Assembly: GCA_030323885.1 (NCBI GenBank)
Contig: JASIRB010000185.1
Location: forward strand, 1 to 64,000
Direction of reading: 5' to 3'
Origin: Branchipolynoe longqiensis
Lineage: Eukaryota > Annelida > Polychaeta > Phyllodocida > Polynoidae
Length of the DNA: 64,000 nucleotides
The notes beneath the pieces are model-generated. The model made no database searches. It was not told where the DNA came from and was given only the letters and a program-made list of their open reading frames with translations. A program made the translations under genes and the position numbers. Shown piece by piece: positions 43,674 through 53,654 of this stretch (within the stretch, counting starts at the first letter, position 1; every line of letters starts with the position of its first letter).

Positions 43674-43881
43674 CAGTAATTCCCATTTTCATCACCCCCA
43701 CGACAGTACCATAGCCTCCAGTAGTAACAGGTTCTATTAAATTGACTTATTACGACCTTCTATGCAGCAACAAATGCTTAATAAGTGCACCAATATCTAA
43801 GTTGAATATATAGAATCAAATCTAGATAAGTGTTTTTGGTTTTGAAAATTTGATGTTTTCATCAGACTATGCAATTTTAAC

Positions 43882-44200
43882 TGGCGGGGTCTATTCAGAC
43901 AGGTATCTGGGACACGATGCCTCAAACAGACTGACCCCCAGCGACCCCTAACCCCCCCCCCCCCAACCTCCCTTAAAAACACCCATAAATAAAACATACC
44001 AAAACAACCCACCCAACAACAACAAAAACCTGAGTGGCCGGGGAGATGAACTCTGACCTGTTGCTAAAGCAGATTAATGCATGGCGAACAACACCCGACA
44101 TCGCGAGGCCTTTAATTGGTTGGTGGTCGCGAAAGTCGGCGAAATGAGTTCGAATTGAACATTTTCTCAAATCTGGATGGTTCTGGCCTGTGGCTATATT
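43882..44200. other. Spacer, no gene seen
   Basis: Contains a poly-C run near 43953-43964 and ACAACAACAAAAACC at 44016. Unassigned. Confidence 0.5.
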
Positions 44201-44480
44201 AGGTTGTGTATCCATAGACTGTTCCCTTGTTTTGTGTTCGCTTGTCACGTTGTGGTGCGCCACACAGACAATGAACATGTTCATTCTTTCTATGTTCCTG
44301 GTCACTACATCACATATGACATGCACAAGGCCATGCGGTCCACGGATCCAACCTATGGGAATGGCCACTAAGCAAAACACAGGTTCATTGTCTGTGTGGC
44401 GCGTCACAAGGTTACAGGCGAATATGGAACATGGAACAAGGGAACACGCCACAAGGGAACAATCTATGGATACACTGCCT
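44201..44480. mobile_element. Foldback element FB9
   Basis: GTGTATCCATAGACTG at the left mirrors ATCTATGGATACAC at the right. Arms contain GTTCCCTTGTT, CTTGTCACG and GCCACACAGACAATGAAC words in inverted positions over about 100 bp each. The two frames of 112-159 residues across it are opposite-strand artefacts. Confidence 0.82.
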
Positions 44481-44508
44481 TATGTGCATGTCCATTGCAT
44501 GACACACG

Positions 44509-44735
44509 TGTGTGGTTCCCGCAGGTGACTGTAGGGGGCGTGCTGTTACTAAATTAGGGGCCACCCATTGGATGAGCCGTGTGGGTGGTTCCAGCAGGTG
44601 GCTGTAGGGGGCACACTGTTACTATATTAGGCGGATGCCCTTTGGATGATCCTCGTCTCTGGTTCTGACCGTTGACTGTAGGGGGCGCCTGTAACTATAT
44701 TAGGTGGCCGCCCATTGGATGATCCATGTGGGTGT
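44509..44735 (+). repeat. Tandem repeat of three units, about 70 bp
   Basis: Each unit has GTGG(G)TGGTTC, GACTGTAGGGGGCG, CTATATTAGG and CCATTGGATGA. A partial unit ending CTATATTAGG lies at 44185-44203, so FB9 sits at the edge of this array. Confidence 0.8.
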
Positions 44736-44794
44736 GGGAGGGTGAAATCTGTTGGAGGGGGGAGGGAGTGATGGCTGTTACTGTGTTAGAACAG

Positions 44795-45455
44795 CCAAGG
44801 TGGTGTCCTTGGTGCAAGAGATCGGGAGTTCAATTCCCGGTCGAATCAAACCAATGACTTACAAATTTTATACTTGTTGCTTCCTAGCTTGGCGCTCGGC
44901 ATTAAAGTTGCATAGTCCGATGGTTTTGAGTTTGTGTCATTTTCTGAGATAAATATATCAGATTGATCGTTATAATGTACCTTGTTCTAGTTTGAAGTGG
45001 CTTCTATTTTAAATGGGTAACTTTTGCGATAATTGAAGTGCAAAGATGCTAAATTAATTTTGGCAAGCACGCCAAAACTCTGACACCATAGACTTTTGCA
45101 GTAACAGGTTCTATTAAATTGCCTCAGTATTCCCTTCTATTTGGTGATAAATGTTTAATAAGTGGACCAGTATTTAAGTTAGATATGTAGAATCAAATCC
45201 AGGTGATTGTTTTGATTTTGACAATTTGATGCTTCATCGGAACATGCAGCTTTAATAGGATAGGGCAAGGACTGGTTAGCTCAGTGTCAGGATAATGTGA
45301 CTGAGTGGGATATTGAGTCATGGTGCTGGTGGCCTGATTTCCCAGTGGGGCAGCATTGTAAATTCACCATGAATGCGCACTGTCACAAGTCGGTCCCCAT
45401 CCTAATATGACCTTAGATGTTGCCAGGATGTAAAACTCCAACAACAAACCAACGA
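44795..45455 (+). mobile_element. S1 SINE, a-type, split by an M1 insertion
   Basis: 44795-44901 and 45256-45455 join as GGCATTAATAGGATAGGGC, the normal S1 body, after removal of the M1 and one TTAA. Confidence 0.87.
44902..45255 (+). mobile_element. M1 TTAA-MITE inserted in an S1 SINE
   Basis: TTAAAGTTGCATAGTCC to GAACATGCAGCTTTAA; complete. Confidence 0.9.
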
Positions 45456-45797
45456 AGCAGCCTGATCTATTTGTGTTCATGGCTGCATGACTCACATTCA
45501 GGTGACCATTCTTACCCTCGTTCATAATAGGTGTCTGTAGGTCTTATTGCTGATAATCGTGAACCTCGCCGTCACAAACATCGGGTATTATCCGCAGGCC
45601 TTTGGATAGGTGTCAGTGCAAATAGCATTTTGGACTAGAGTGAATGCCACATAGGATACGCCTATCATAGGTGTGTGTGACAGTAAAGTCAAACAAAAAC
45701 AGTGGAGAACGTTTAATGGTCGTCAAGTTGGCATGGTTTAAAGGGTCAGCAGCATTGTTGTGTAATCTATTATAGATGCAGGTAGCAAGTAGTAATA
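45456..45797. other. Spacer, no gene seen
   Basis: Unique-looking sequence; no recognised repeat or reading frame. Confidence 0.5.
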
Positions 45798-46858
45798 CCC
45801 CTGTCACACTACAACATAACATGCCAGCGAGTGGGCAACGTATAAATCACTTTTTTACGTCAAGATACATCGAGATATGTCGAAATCCTCGGCGTTTCAG
45901 GGCCAAATTGGACATCAGTACAACCTAGTGGGCATAGGCAAAGTGTCGGCCCAACGTAGTTGTAACATGTCTCAACGAATTAGAACGTCAAAAACAAAAT
46001 AGGCCCAATGTAAGGCTAATGAGCCTCCATAGCATGTGGCATCAGCCTAGGGAAACCCTAGGGTTGGCTTAGCATAGGACTCACGTAATTACGCCCACCC
46101 TAACGTAGCTATGTGTGACTGTGACATAATTCATAATGTGAGTCGAAGTCAGGCCCACGAGTGAACAGCGTCAGTCTAATGACAGTCCAGTGTGCTCAGC
46201 ATAAGGACAGCGAGTGCTCAATGTGCTCGATGTAAGCGTAACGGATGCCTTTATATACTTGTAGGAAAAACGTTCGCACCACATTCACACCACGTTCACA
46301 GCGCGTTCGCTTATGTTCAAAGAATGTTGGCGCACGTTACATACGTTACGTGCGCACCAGCCATTCATCAACTACGTCGAATACGTCAAGACACGTTGGA
46401 CTTATGTTAGACTAACGTTAGACACGTTAGACCTACACCGAGATATGTTGTTAACACCAAGGTGTCAGCATGCTGGCTGCACGTTCCTCCAGGCTCTCGG
46501 TCAGTCTACCGTAAGTCGACGTAGCTCAACATAGACCAAGGTAGCTCTAATTAACGTCTAACATATCTCGACGTAAGCCTAACATGAGCACAACATAAGC
46601 CCAACATAAGCCCAACATAAGCCTAACATAGCCCAACGTAACAGCCTTACGTCGAGCTATGTCGAAAGTTTTGGGTATGTCCAAAACCTTGACGTGTGTC
46701 ACCGTATCTCGACGTAACTTGACGTAACTCGACATATCTCAAGGTACCTCGATGTAGGCTTAACGAACGAGTAATGTATCTCGATGTATCTCGACGTAAT
46801 GGCCAAATTTGACCTACATCGGCTTATGCTACCACATTATGTCATAGTGTGACAGGGG
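45798..46858. mobile_element. Foldback element FB1, AACGTA/AACATA-word copy
   Basis: CCCCTGTCACACTACAAC and GTCATAGTGTGACAGGGG ends between TA dinucleotides. Words AACGTAG, ACGTTAG, CAACATA and CTCGACGTA fill 1061 bp. GTCGAAAGTTTTGGGTATG and TCCAAAACCTTGACG (46671-46694) match the block in the 35997-36672 element. Confidence 0.83.
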
Positions 46859-47040
46859 TATAAACTACCTACATTCCTTGCTTGAGGTAGACCAGTGATC
46901 TCCATACTTAAAATGCAGTTTTATTTTGACAAGTGATACTGCTTGTCATATATAATTACCACTTTGGAAGTTCTATATGGGAAATAAACACCAACAAAGT
47001 TTGAGCAATGCTGGTTGTACAGAGATGTTTCTCCACCTTC

Positions 47041-47344
47041 TTGAAGATTTATACTGCCTATCATGGATAAGTCTGAATAGACTTGTTTTCACCATTAGAC
47101 AGTTTGTCGATAGAAAGCCTGAGTCTACACTTTTACCGACCCAAGGGATTTTTAACCTCCCACACCACATAGACATGGTATGAGAGCAACTGGCCTTTGA
47201 TGTCGCTGTAAGTTATACACAGCGGTGGAAATCCAAATTGGCAGAGGTGGGGACACGGGGAATGGAACCACTGACCTTCAGATTAGGTGTCCGACCTAGA
47301 AAAAAGTCAGACACTCTAACCACTCCGCCACAGAGAACACCACC
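47041..47344 (-). mobile_element. S2 SINE, copy 4
   Basis: Complete; the TCTAACCACTCCGCCACAG end (plus strand) is the inverted tRNA-like start. B-box-like region mutated to GGAATGGAACC. Confidence 0.86.
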
Positions 47345-47395
47345 TTCAATGTCCGTCAATGTTGATAACCTAGTTATAATCTTCTAATTTATGAC

Positions 47396-47736
47396 CAGAC
47401 GGGATGGCCGAATGAGTTAGAGCGTCCGTCTCCTGTGTTGGTAGATCGTGGGGTCATGGGTTCGAACCCGGGTCGAGTCAAACCAATGACTTAAACATTT
47501 ATACTTGTCTCTTCCTAGCCTGGCGCTCGGCATTATTAGGATAGGACAAGGACTGGTTGGCTCAGTGTCAGGATAATGTGACTGAGTGGGATATCAGGTC
47601 ATGGTGCTGGTGGCCTGGTCTTCCAGTCGGGCAGCACTGTAAAGTCGTCATGAGTGCGCACTGTTACAAGTCGCTACCCATCCTGATATGACCTTAGATG
47701 TTGCTAGGACGTAAAACAACAACAAACAAACAAATC
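47396..47736 (+). mobile_element. S1 SINE, b-type head
   Basis: Near-consensus: GGGATGGCCGAATGAGTTAG, GGGTTCGAACCCGGG, CAACAACAAACAAACAAA tail. Confidence 0.9.
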
Positions 47737-47749
47737 TAATTTATGCGAC

Positions 47750-47885
47750 CGGACGGCATGTCTTAATCGGTAAGAACACTGAATTCGTGTGGATTCAAAC
47801 CAGGTCGAGTCAAGCCAATGACTTACAAAATTGATACTAGTCGCTACCTAACACGACGCTTAATATTATTAGGATGGGACAATGT
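47750..47885 (+). mobile_element. S1 SINE, head and start of body only
   Basis: GGACGGCATGTCTTAATCGG head; stops after TTATTAGGATGGGAC. Confidence 0.8.
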
Positions 47886-48128
47886 TGGTGGTTTCTTTAT
47901 TTATATCCACATAATCAATTACATAGTACATATATACATGTTGTAGTAGTCCAGACATCGTTCCTTATCGGTTGTAGAACTACTGGCAATTCAAAATTAA
48001 ATTCTTAGTTTTCTGAAAGTTTTTTTTTCCTTTTATAGTTAATACAATTATTTATATTTAGTTCCTTTTTATTCTTTTTATTTCCTTATTTAAACAAAAG
48101 TTGTATGTTCGAATAATTATAGTGTCAA

Positions 48129-48439
48129 GCCCCAGTCACACTATGGCTTGCGACCACTTTACAACCACTTTACAACCACGTACTTTAGATCAAAGAACCT
48201 ACCTCCTTGTGACCTCCTTGTGACCTCCTTGTGACAAAGCAATGGTCGCAGACTTCTGGGTGACCATTTTGGTTTTCAGTGCAGTAGCTGCAACATGCTT
48301 GCGACCAAAATGGTTGCAAGGTCGGCGACCACTGTGAACTACTTTGCAACCACTTGCGACTATTTTGAGACCATTTGCGACCTCTTTGCGGCCACCCATT
48401 TTGTAGGGTCGCAAAGTGGTCACAAGAAGTAGTGTGACC
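48129..48439. mobile_element. Foldback element FB2, longer copy
   Basis: GCCCCAGTCACACTATGGC to GTAGTGTGACC; the last bases are replaced by an S1 head. GCGACCAC, TTGCGACC and TTGTGACC words. A TTGTGACCTCC triplet repeat lies near 48203-48232. Confidence 0.8.
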
Positions 48440-48590
48440 TTCAGCACGGGAATCCTGCGCTCTACCGATTCGGCCACCGCGTCTGTCGCTACCTGGAATC
48501 TATAAGTATTACCTAGTGGTGGCACCGGGTGCGGTGACCGAATCAGTAGAGCGCGGGCCTTGCCTCGGATGCGGGGAGATCAGAATATCG
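48440..48590. mobile_element. Two S1 head fragments, facing each other
   Basis: 48440-48495 is an inverted a-type head; 48525-48590 is a direct a-type head (GGGTGCGGTGACCGAATCAG). Neither has a body. Confidence 0.72.
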
Positions 48591-48725
48591 CCGCCAATGC
48601 AGCGGTAGCCTTAATAATGCTTCGAATTTAGGGTTAATTTGAATAAATTTCACTTATTGCGTATCTAATTCTGTTAAATATGGTCGCATTGAATAGATTT
48701 AAGCCTAATATATGGGTACAGATGC
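48591..48725 (-). mobile_element. Relic of the FB3 middle region
   Basis: TAATTCTGTTAAATATGGTCG and neighbouring bases match the interior of 60888-61441 and, inverted, of 6225-6716; no termini are visible. Strand is arbitrary. Confidence 0.65.
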
Positions 48726-48887
48726 AGAGGGATTTCCCAAATCTATAAATAAATTCTGGTTTAGCTATAATGTAAGTGTTACGCGCTCCTACATATGACT
48801 TGACACAGTTCCCGACGTCGGTGATAGCTAAACGGTAACAGGCTCTAACACTAAACCCCGCTAACACTGACTCCTGCATATGGCCCC

Positions 48888-49158
48888 TGGAGTTGGGTTC
48901 CTGGTCGAGTCAAACCAATGATTTATAGAATTGATACTTGTCACTTCCTAGCCAGGCGTTCGGCATTAATCGGGTAAGACAAGGACTGGTTAGCTCAGAG
49001 TCAGGATAATGTGACTGAGTGGGATATTGGGGTCATGGTACTGGTGGCCTGGTCTCCCAGTGGGCAGCACTATAAGGTTGCCATGAGTGTGCACTGTCAC
49101 AAGTCAGTACCCGTCCTGATATGACCTTACATGTTGCCAGGATGTAAAACTCCAATAG
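48888..49158 (+). mobile_element. S1 SINE lacking most of the head
   Basis: Begins GGTTCCTGGTCGAGTC; the rest of the body is complete to GTAAAACTCCAATAG. Confidence 0.84.
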
Positions 49159-49345
49159 TGCCTGCGTGACGGGAGCTGGCATGATGCCACCAAAGCCCAC
49201 CAGGAGGCAGCACCGGCAGGATTAAGTGATTTGGGGTCAAATGGAAAACACGATGCAAACAACTCACGAATGAGTTGCACTACCGTGTAAGTGGAGGCGC
49301 ATGCGCAGTTTGCCTGATTGCACTGCCATTGCAAACCAACAGAGC

Positions 49346-49936
49346 CGGTGTAGCAGGAAATCGCAAACCCTCTAAATCGCAAACCCCCACTTGTGATTTC
49401 CTAGGAAATCGCAAACCCCCATGCCATATATGGGCATGGGGGTGTTTGCGATTTCCTAGTAAATGACATATCCCCCCTGGACATCACAAACCCCCAAGTT
49501 TGGCAGTCTTTATCCTATTGAAAACATCTTTGCGATAGTCCAATTCGTAATTCCGACTGCACATGCACTGAAAACGGCCTTTATTCACAGATGTCGCCAC
49601 TGTGGCCATTATAAAGGCCAGGTACCAAAGAGGTGTGGCAATATCCTGGTATTATCACTCAGTTTCAGGATCGGCAATGTAAACACTGTCATTAGAAAAT
49701 TGCCTTTTTAGTTCCAACTTCACTCACTACATACAGTAAATAGAACCATTTTATTATTCCAAATTCTTATTTATACATTATTTAAACCATTATTGACTAG
49801 TGTATTAGGTGAATATTACAAAATGCTACAAAGCATGGGGGGATTTGCGATTTCCAGGGGGGGTTTGTGATTTCCTAGGAAATTGCAAACCCCGGGGTGT
49901 GCGATCTCCAGGGGTTTGTAATTTCCTGCTACACCG
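49346..49936. mobile_element. Foldback element FB7, CGCAAACCCC-word
   Basis: CGGTGTAGCAGGAAATCGC and TAATTTCCTGCTACACCG ends. The word GGAAATCGCAAACCCCC and its inverse GGGGGTTTGCGATTTCC recur along both arms. The middle (49500-49800) is AT-rich and unlike the arms. Confidence 0.85.
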
Positions 49937-50061
49937 TCACCACACAAATAACTGTTTAGCCTACAACACTGCCACTACACCCATGCAGCGCACTGCATCC
50001 AATCAGAGCTGCATTCCTGTGAATTGTTTGTCCCATGTTTTGCTAGGTTGTTTAGGTTTAT

Positions 50062-50118
50062 TTAAAGTTGCATAGTCCGATGGTTTTGAGTTTCTCGCTT
50101 TTTCTGAGATAAACTATC
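50062..50118 (+). mobile_element. M1 TTAA-MITE, left end only
   Basis: TTAAAGTTGCATAGTCC to GAGATAAACTATC, then the S1; the rest of M1 does not resume after it. Confidence 0.78.
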
Positions 50119-50451
50119 CGTATCCACCGGGCGCGGTGGCTGAATCGGTAGAGCGTGAACCTCACATGTGGGAGATCTGGAGTTCGGTTCCCAGTCAAGT
50201 CAAATCAATGACTTATCAAATTGATACTTGTCGCTTCCTAGCCTGGCACTCGGCATTAATAGGATAGGGCAAGGACTGGTTGGCTTTAGTGGCAGGATAA
50301 TGTGATTTAGAGGGATATCGAGTCATGGGGGTGGCGGCCTGATTTCCCAGTGGAGCAGCACTATAAAGTCACCATGACTGTGTACTGTCACAAGTGTGCA
50401 CCCATCCTGATATGACTTTAGATGTTGCCAGGACGTAAAACAACCAACCAA
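50119..50451 (+). mobile_element. S1 SINE, a-type head, with AACTATC flanks
   Basis: GGGCGCGGTGGCTGAATCGG head. AACTATC lies at its left (about 50112-50118) and right (about 50449-50456), a likely target duplication. Confidence 0.88.
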
Positions 50452-50456
50452 CTATC

Positions 50457-51303
50457 TGTTGTCACTTCCGGTTTACGATTCGATGAATTTGCATATTTCT
50501 GTGAAATCCATTTGGCCACGTACCAGTGGCTTTGTTTTAACAGGTTGTAAAGACTAGGTGTCCATAAAGTAAAGTTGAATCCTTCCTCCAACTAATAGTT
50601 TTACCACTCGTCGTGGTTGCCAGTATGTAAAGTCTACTGCTCGAATCTGTGGTTTTGTAGGCAGGCTATAGTGAAATCAATACAGGCAAAGAGAAAGGAA
50701 GCGTATAAAGTGTAAAAGAAGAGAGAGAGTCAAGCCCTCTGGTTTATTATTTATATGGTACATGGATTCAGTGTAGAGTATCATCCCAACCTATTCTCCC
50801 AATGAGAAACAAGCATTCTTAGCTCTACCAATAGGGATCCAGCATTCCTGGTCCCCATGGTTACCAGTGATCTGCCCACCACCACCAAGCTGTGGCTCCC
50901 CTCGCCACCACCTGCCTTGAGCCTGAGTGTGGTGATCCTGACTGGCAGAGGGGGGAGGGGTAGGCTCTGAGTGCCCCTTACACACAGCCCTGCCAGCACC
51001 ACTATGTCTATTTACCTCTCAATCAAGCACCACATACATGCACATACATGCACCTGGTCACGTATACCCGATCAATAATAGAACATTTGCATTCCCCCAC
51101 CAATGCATTAAATCAGAATATTTTACAAGGTGACTCGCTGGATGCCACGTTCGGGCTCGTTAATATGAGCAGTGAAAGCCGATTGAAACCGCAGATCTCA
51201 CAGTGTAAATGGATAAATGCAGTCTCTGATCCTCCGAACTCGATGCCGAAGCCGATTTTATCCGAAGCTCTCTTAGCCACAAACTCGATGCTGAGGCACA
51301 AGC
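50457..51303. other. Spacer, no gene seen
   Basis: Unique-looking. Short frames around 50790-51000 (Pro/Gly rich, both strands) and 51048-51300 show no known motif; no exon could be supported. Confidence 0.45.
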
Positions 51304-51640
51304 TTCAGTTGGTAGGTTGTTGGAGTTATACATCCTGGCAATATCTAAGGTCATATCAGGACGGGTACCAACTTGTGACAGTGCACACTCATGGCAACTT
51401 CATAGTGCTGCCCACTGGGAATCCAGGCCTCCAGTACCATGACCCAATATCCCATACAGTCACATTATCTAACACTGTGCTAACCAGTCCCTTGTCCTAT
51501 CCTATTAATGCCGAGCACCAGGCTAGGTAGCAACAAGTATCAATTTGATGAAGTCATTGGTTTGACTCGGCTGGGATTCGAATTCCCGACATTCCACATG
51601 GGAAGCCTGCGCTCTACCGATTCGGCCACCGCGTGCGGTG
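51304..51640 (-). mobile_element. S1 SINE, a-type head
   Basis: GGTTGTTGGAGTTATACATCC tail side to GATTCGGCCACCGCG head; complete. Confidence 0.88.
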
Positions 51641-51742
51641 ACATAGGACGAGGGCAGCGAGAGAAGCAAATATATAGCTAGACTGTAACACCCATGCACA
51701 TCCCGTGGACATGGGAGGGTTTGGGCCTGGGTTGAGAATGAT

Positions 51743-52099
51743 GTGAACGAGTGTTAGAAAAGCTTGTTTTATTAACGTCGCCTTTAGAGTATATTGATTT
51801 TTATCACCGGCTATTGTACATCAAACATATGGTCATTCTGACATATTTCTTTGGAGGAAACACGCTACATACGCTACTCTTTCTGATAAGCAACAAGGAG
51901 TCTTTTATATGCACATTCCCAGAGACAGGACAGCACATGCCACAGCCTTTGATGAACCAGTTGTGGACCACTGGTTGGAATGGAAAATAGCCCAAACTGC
52001 AGATGGGTCCACTGAGCAGGATCGATCAGATAACTGACACCTTCACAGGTGGACACTCTACCGCCTGAGCTACGTCCCACTCCGTGAACGAGTGTTAGA
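51743..52099 (-). mobile_element. S3 SINE, copy 3, with 16-bp target duplication
   Basis: Core 51759-52083. GTGAACGAGTGTTAGA is present exactly at 51743-51758 and 52084-52099. TTTATTAACG tail side and CTGAGCTACGTCCCACTCC head side are intact. Confidence 0.92.
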
Positions 52100-53075
52100 G
52101 ATAGGGCTGGATTCAGGACTGGGCAAGCTGGGCACTTGCCAAGGGGCCTCCACCTATTTCATGAAAAAAAAAAATTTGTGAGGACAAATTTAGGCTTATG
52201 AGGAGAAGGGAAATGACATGTCTGGAACTGATGATTATGTGCAGACACACAATCGTCAACGAAATGTGCGCCTTAATCCATCGGACAATTTTCCTTGAAA
52301 TTGACATTAAACCCATCAGATATAAGTCCCCACTGCAATCTCAGACTTCTGATCCATTCATTAGGCCACACAGTACAAAAAAGACTTGTGATAGGATCCA
52401 ACATGGGCGGGTTTCTTACATTTGGTATTGCTGATTGGATCCAATAATTTGCATATTTGCCCTAGACATATTTGTGTTGGATATATGCTATATGTTTTTT
52501 TAAGAAGATAGAAAAACAAAGGAAGAATGAAATGTTTAAATAAAATTTTAGAATCATGCAATACCATGTGAGGCATATTCACCAAATGCATAATACTTTT
52601 TATTGAACTGGAATTGTATGCAGTTACTATTACAACTAATAGTTCATTTATATTATGTATAATACTTTTATCAAACAGGATTTGCATGTGGTTATGATAT
52701 TATTGCAACTGATAGTTTCATTTATGTACAAACAAATTGTACTGAACGGCTGGAAGACCGGTGCTCTGGCGCTGACAAAAGGCATTATTCACTGAATAAA
52801 CTACATTTTAGTAAAGAAAAACAAAAACAAACAAAAATTTTTTTAAGTTGTCTGAAAATGTTCGAGTCCAGACTTTTCTTCCAGTAATTGTTCAGTTTCT
52901 GAGTTCAGGAGCAAAGATTGGAAGTCTACAAAAACACCGGTTCTCTTTTCGGTTTCTGGTGTAAACTGAAATCACTCGTTTTTTGTGTTTGCTTATTCAG
53001 ATTCTTTCTACTTGAATAAATTTACTTGATCGATGACTGTAACTATGTTTTGTCAGCTTTTTTTTGGTATTCTAT
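52100..53075. other. AT-rich spacer with one local duplication
   Basis: TAATACTTTTTATTGAACTGG...TAGTTCATTTAT (about 52590-52652) is repeated diverged at 52661-52726. No gene or family is recognised. Confidence 0.5.
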
Positions 53076-53428
53076 GGTAGGGTGGGGAGCGGGATGTAGC
53101 TCAAGTGGTACCTGTGAATGTGTCAGTCATCCAATCGATCCTGCTCAGTGGACCCATTTGCAGTTTGGGCTATTTTCCGTTCCAGCCAGTGGTCCACAAC
53201 TGGTCAATCAAAGGCTGAGGTATGTACTGTCCTGTTTGTGGGAAAGTGCATATATAAGGCCCATTGCTGCTTATCGGAAAGAGTTGCTTATATGGCGGCA
53301 GCTGGTTTCCTCCAAAGAAATGTCAGAATGAAAATATGTTTGACGTTCAATAGCCGATGATATGAAAATCAATGTGCTCTAGAGGCATCGTTAAATAAAA
53401 CAAGCTTTTCTTCCTAGGGTAGGGTGGG
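53076..53428 (+). mobile_element. S3 SINE, copy 4, with 11-bp target duplication
   Basis: GGTAGGGTGGG at 53076-53086 and 53418-53428. Head GAGCGGGATGTAGCTCAAG lacks part of the anticodon region; the tail is AATAAAACAAGC. Confidence 0.9.
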
Positions 53429-53654
53429 CTTCCACATGTCTAAATATGGCGCTGGTTAGAGAGATCCAAGAGTGGCGTGCCTTGCTTTACGGATGTCCCA
53501 ATCTGTGAATTACCGAGTCCTCCTCTGGCTCGGAACCATACCCAGCATGCAATGCGCGCACCAAACGTGACTCACACCCCTCAGTTTACTCACCTCCTCA
53601 GAGCCCGGTCCGCACCCGTGCGTCGCCCCGATGACGCAATTCGTCGGAAGCGTC

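Larger units (their letters stand above)
43195..43705 (+). mobile_element. Miniature LTR retrotransposon (TRIM) with tRNA-like sequence in both LTRs
   Basis: Two direct repeats of 182 bp (43195-43376 and 43524-43705) differ at two positions by hand comparison. They begin TGTAGTGG and end CCACGACA, the TG...CA form of LTRs, and flank a 147-bp interior. GTAC (43191-43194 and 43706-43709) is a 4-bp target duplication. Just inside the left LTR, TGGTTGCCGTGATC (43378-43391) is a candidate primer site. From memory it resembles the complement of the tRNA-His 3' end with one extra T. Just before the right LTR, AGGGGGACGAG (43513-43523) is a plausible polypurine tract. No coding capacity. Strand follows the primer site and purine tract. 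Confidence 0.87.
43016..43881 (+). mobile_element. M1 TTAA-MITE split by the miniature LTR element
   Basis: Left 43016-43194 and right 43706-43881 give a complete M1 when the insert and one GTAC are removed. Ends TTAAAGTTGCATAGTCC and CAGACTATGCAATTTTAA. Confidence 0.88.

Noticed and set aside
44190..44528. Overlapping frames of 112 and 159 residues on opposite strands
   Set aside because: Mirror-image frames caused by the FB9 inverted repeat; no motif.
51048..51530. 160-residue frame as a possible exon
   Set aside because: The second half is an inverted S1 SINE; the first half has no recognisable motif or convincing splice context.
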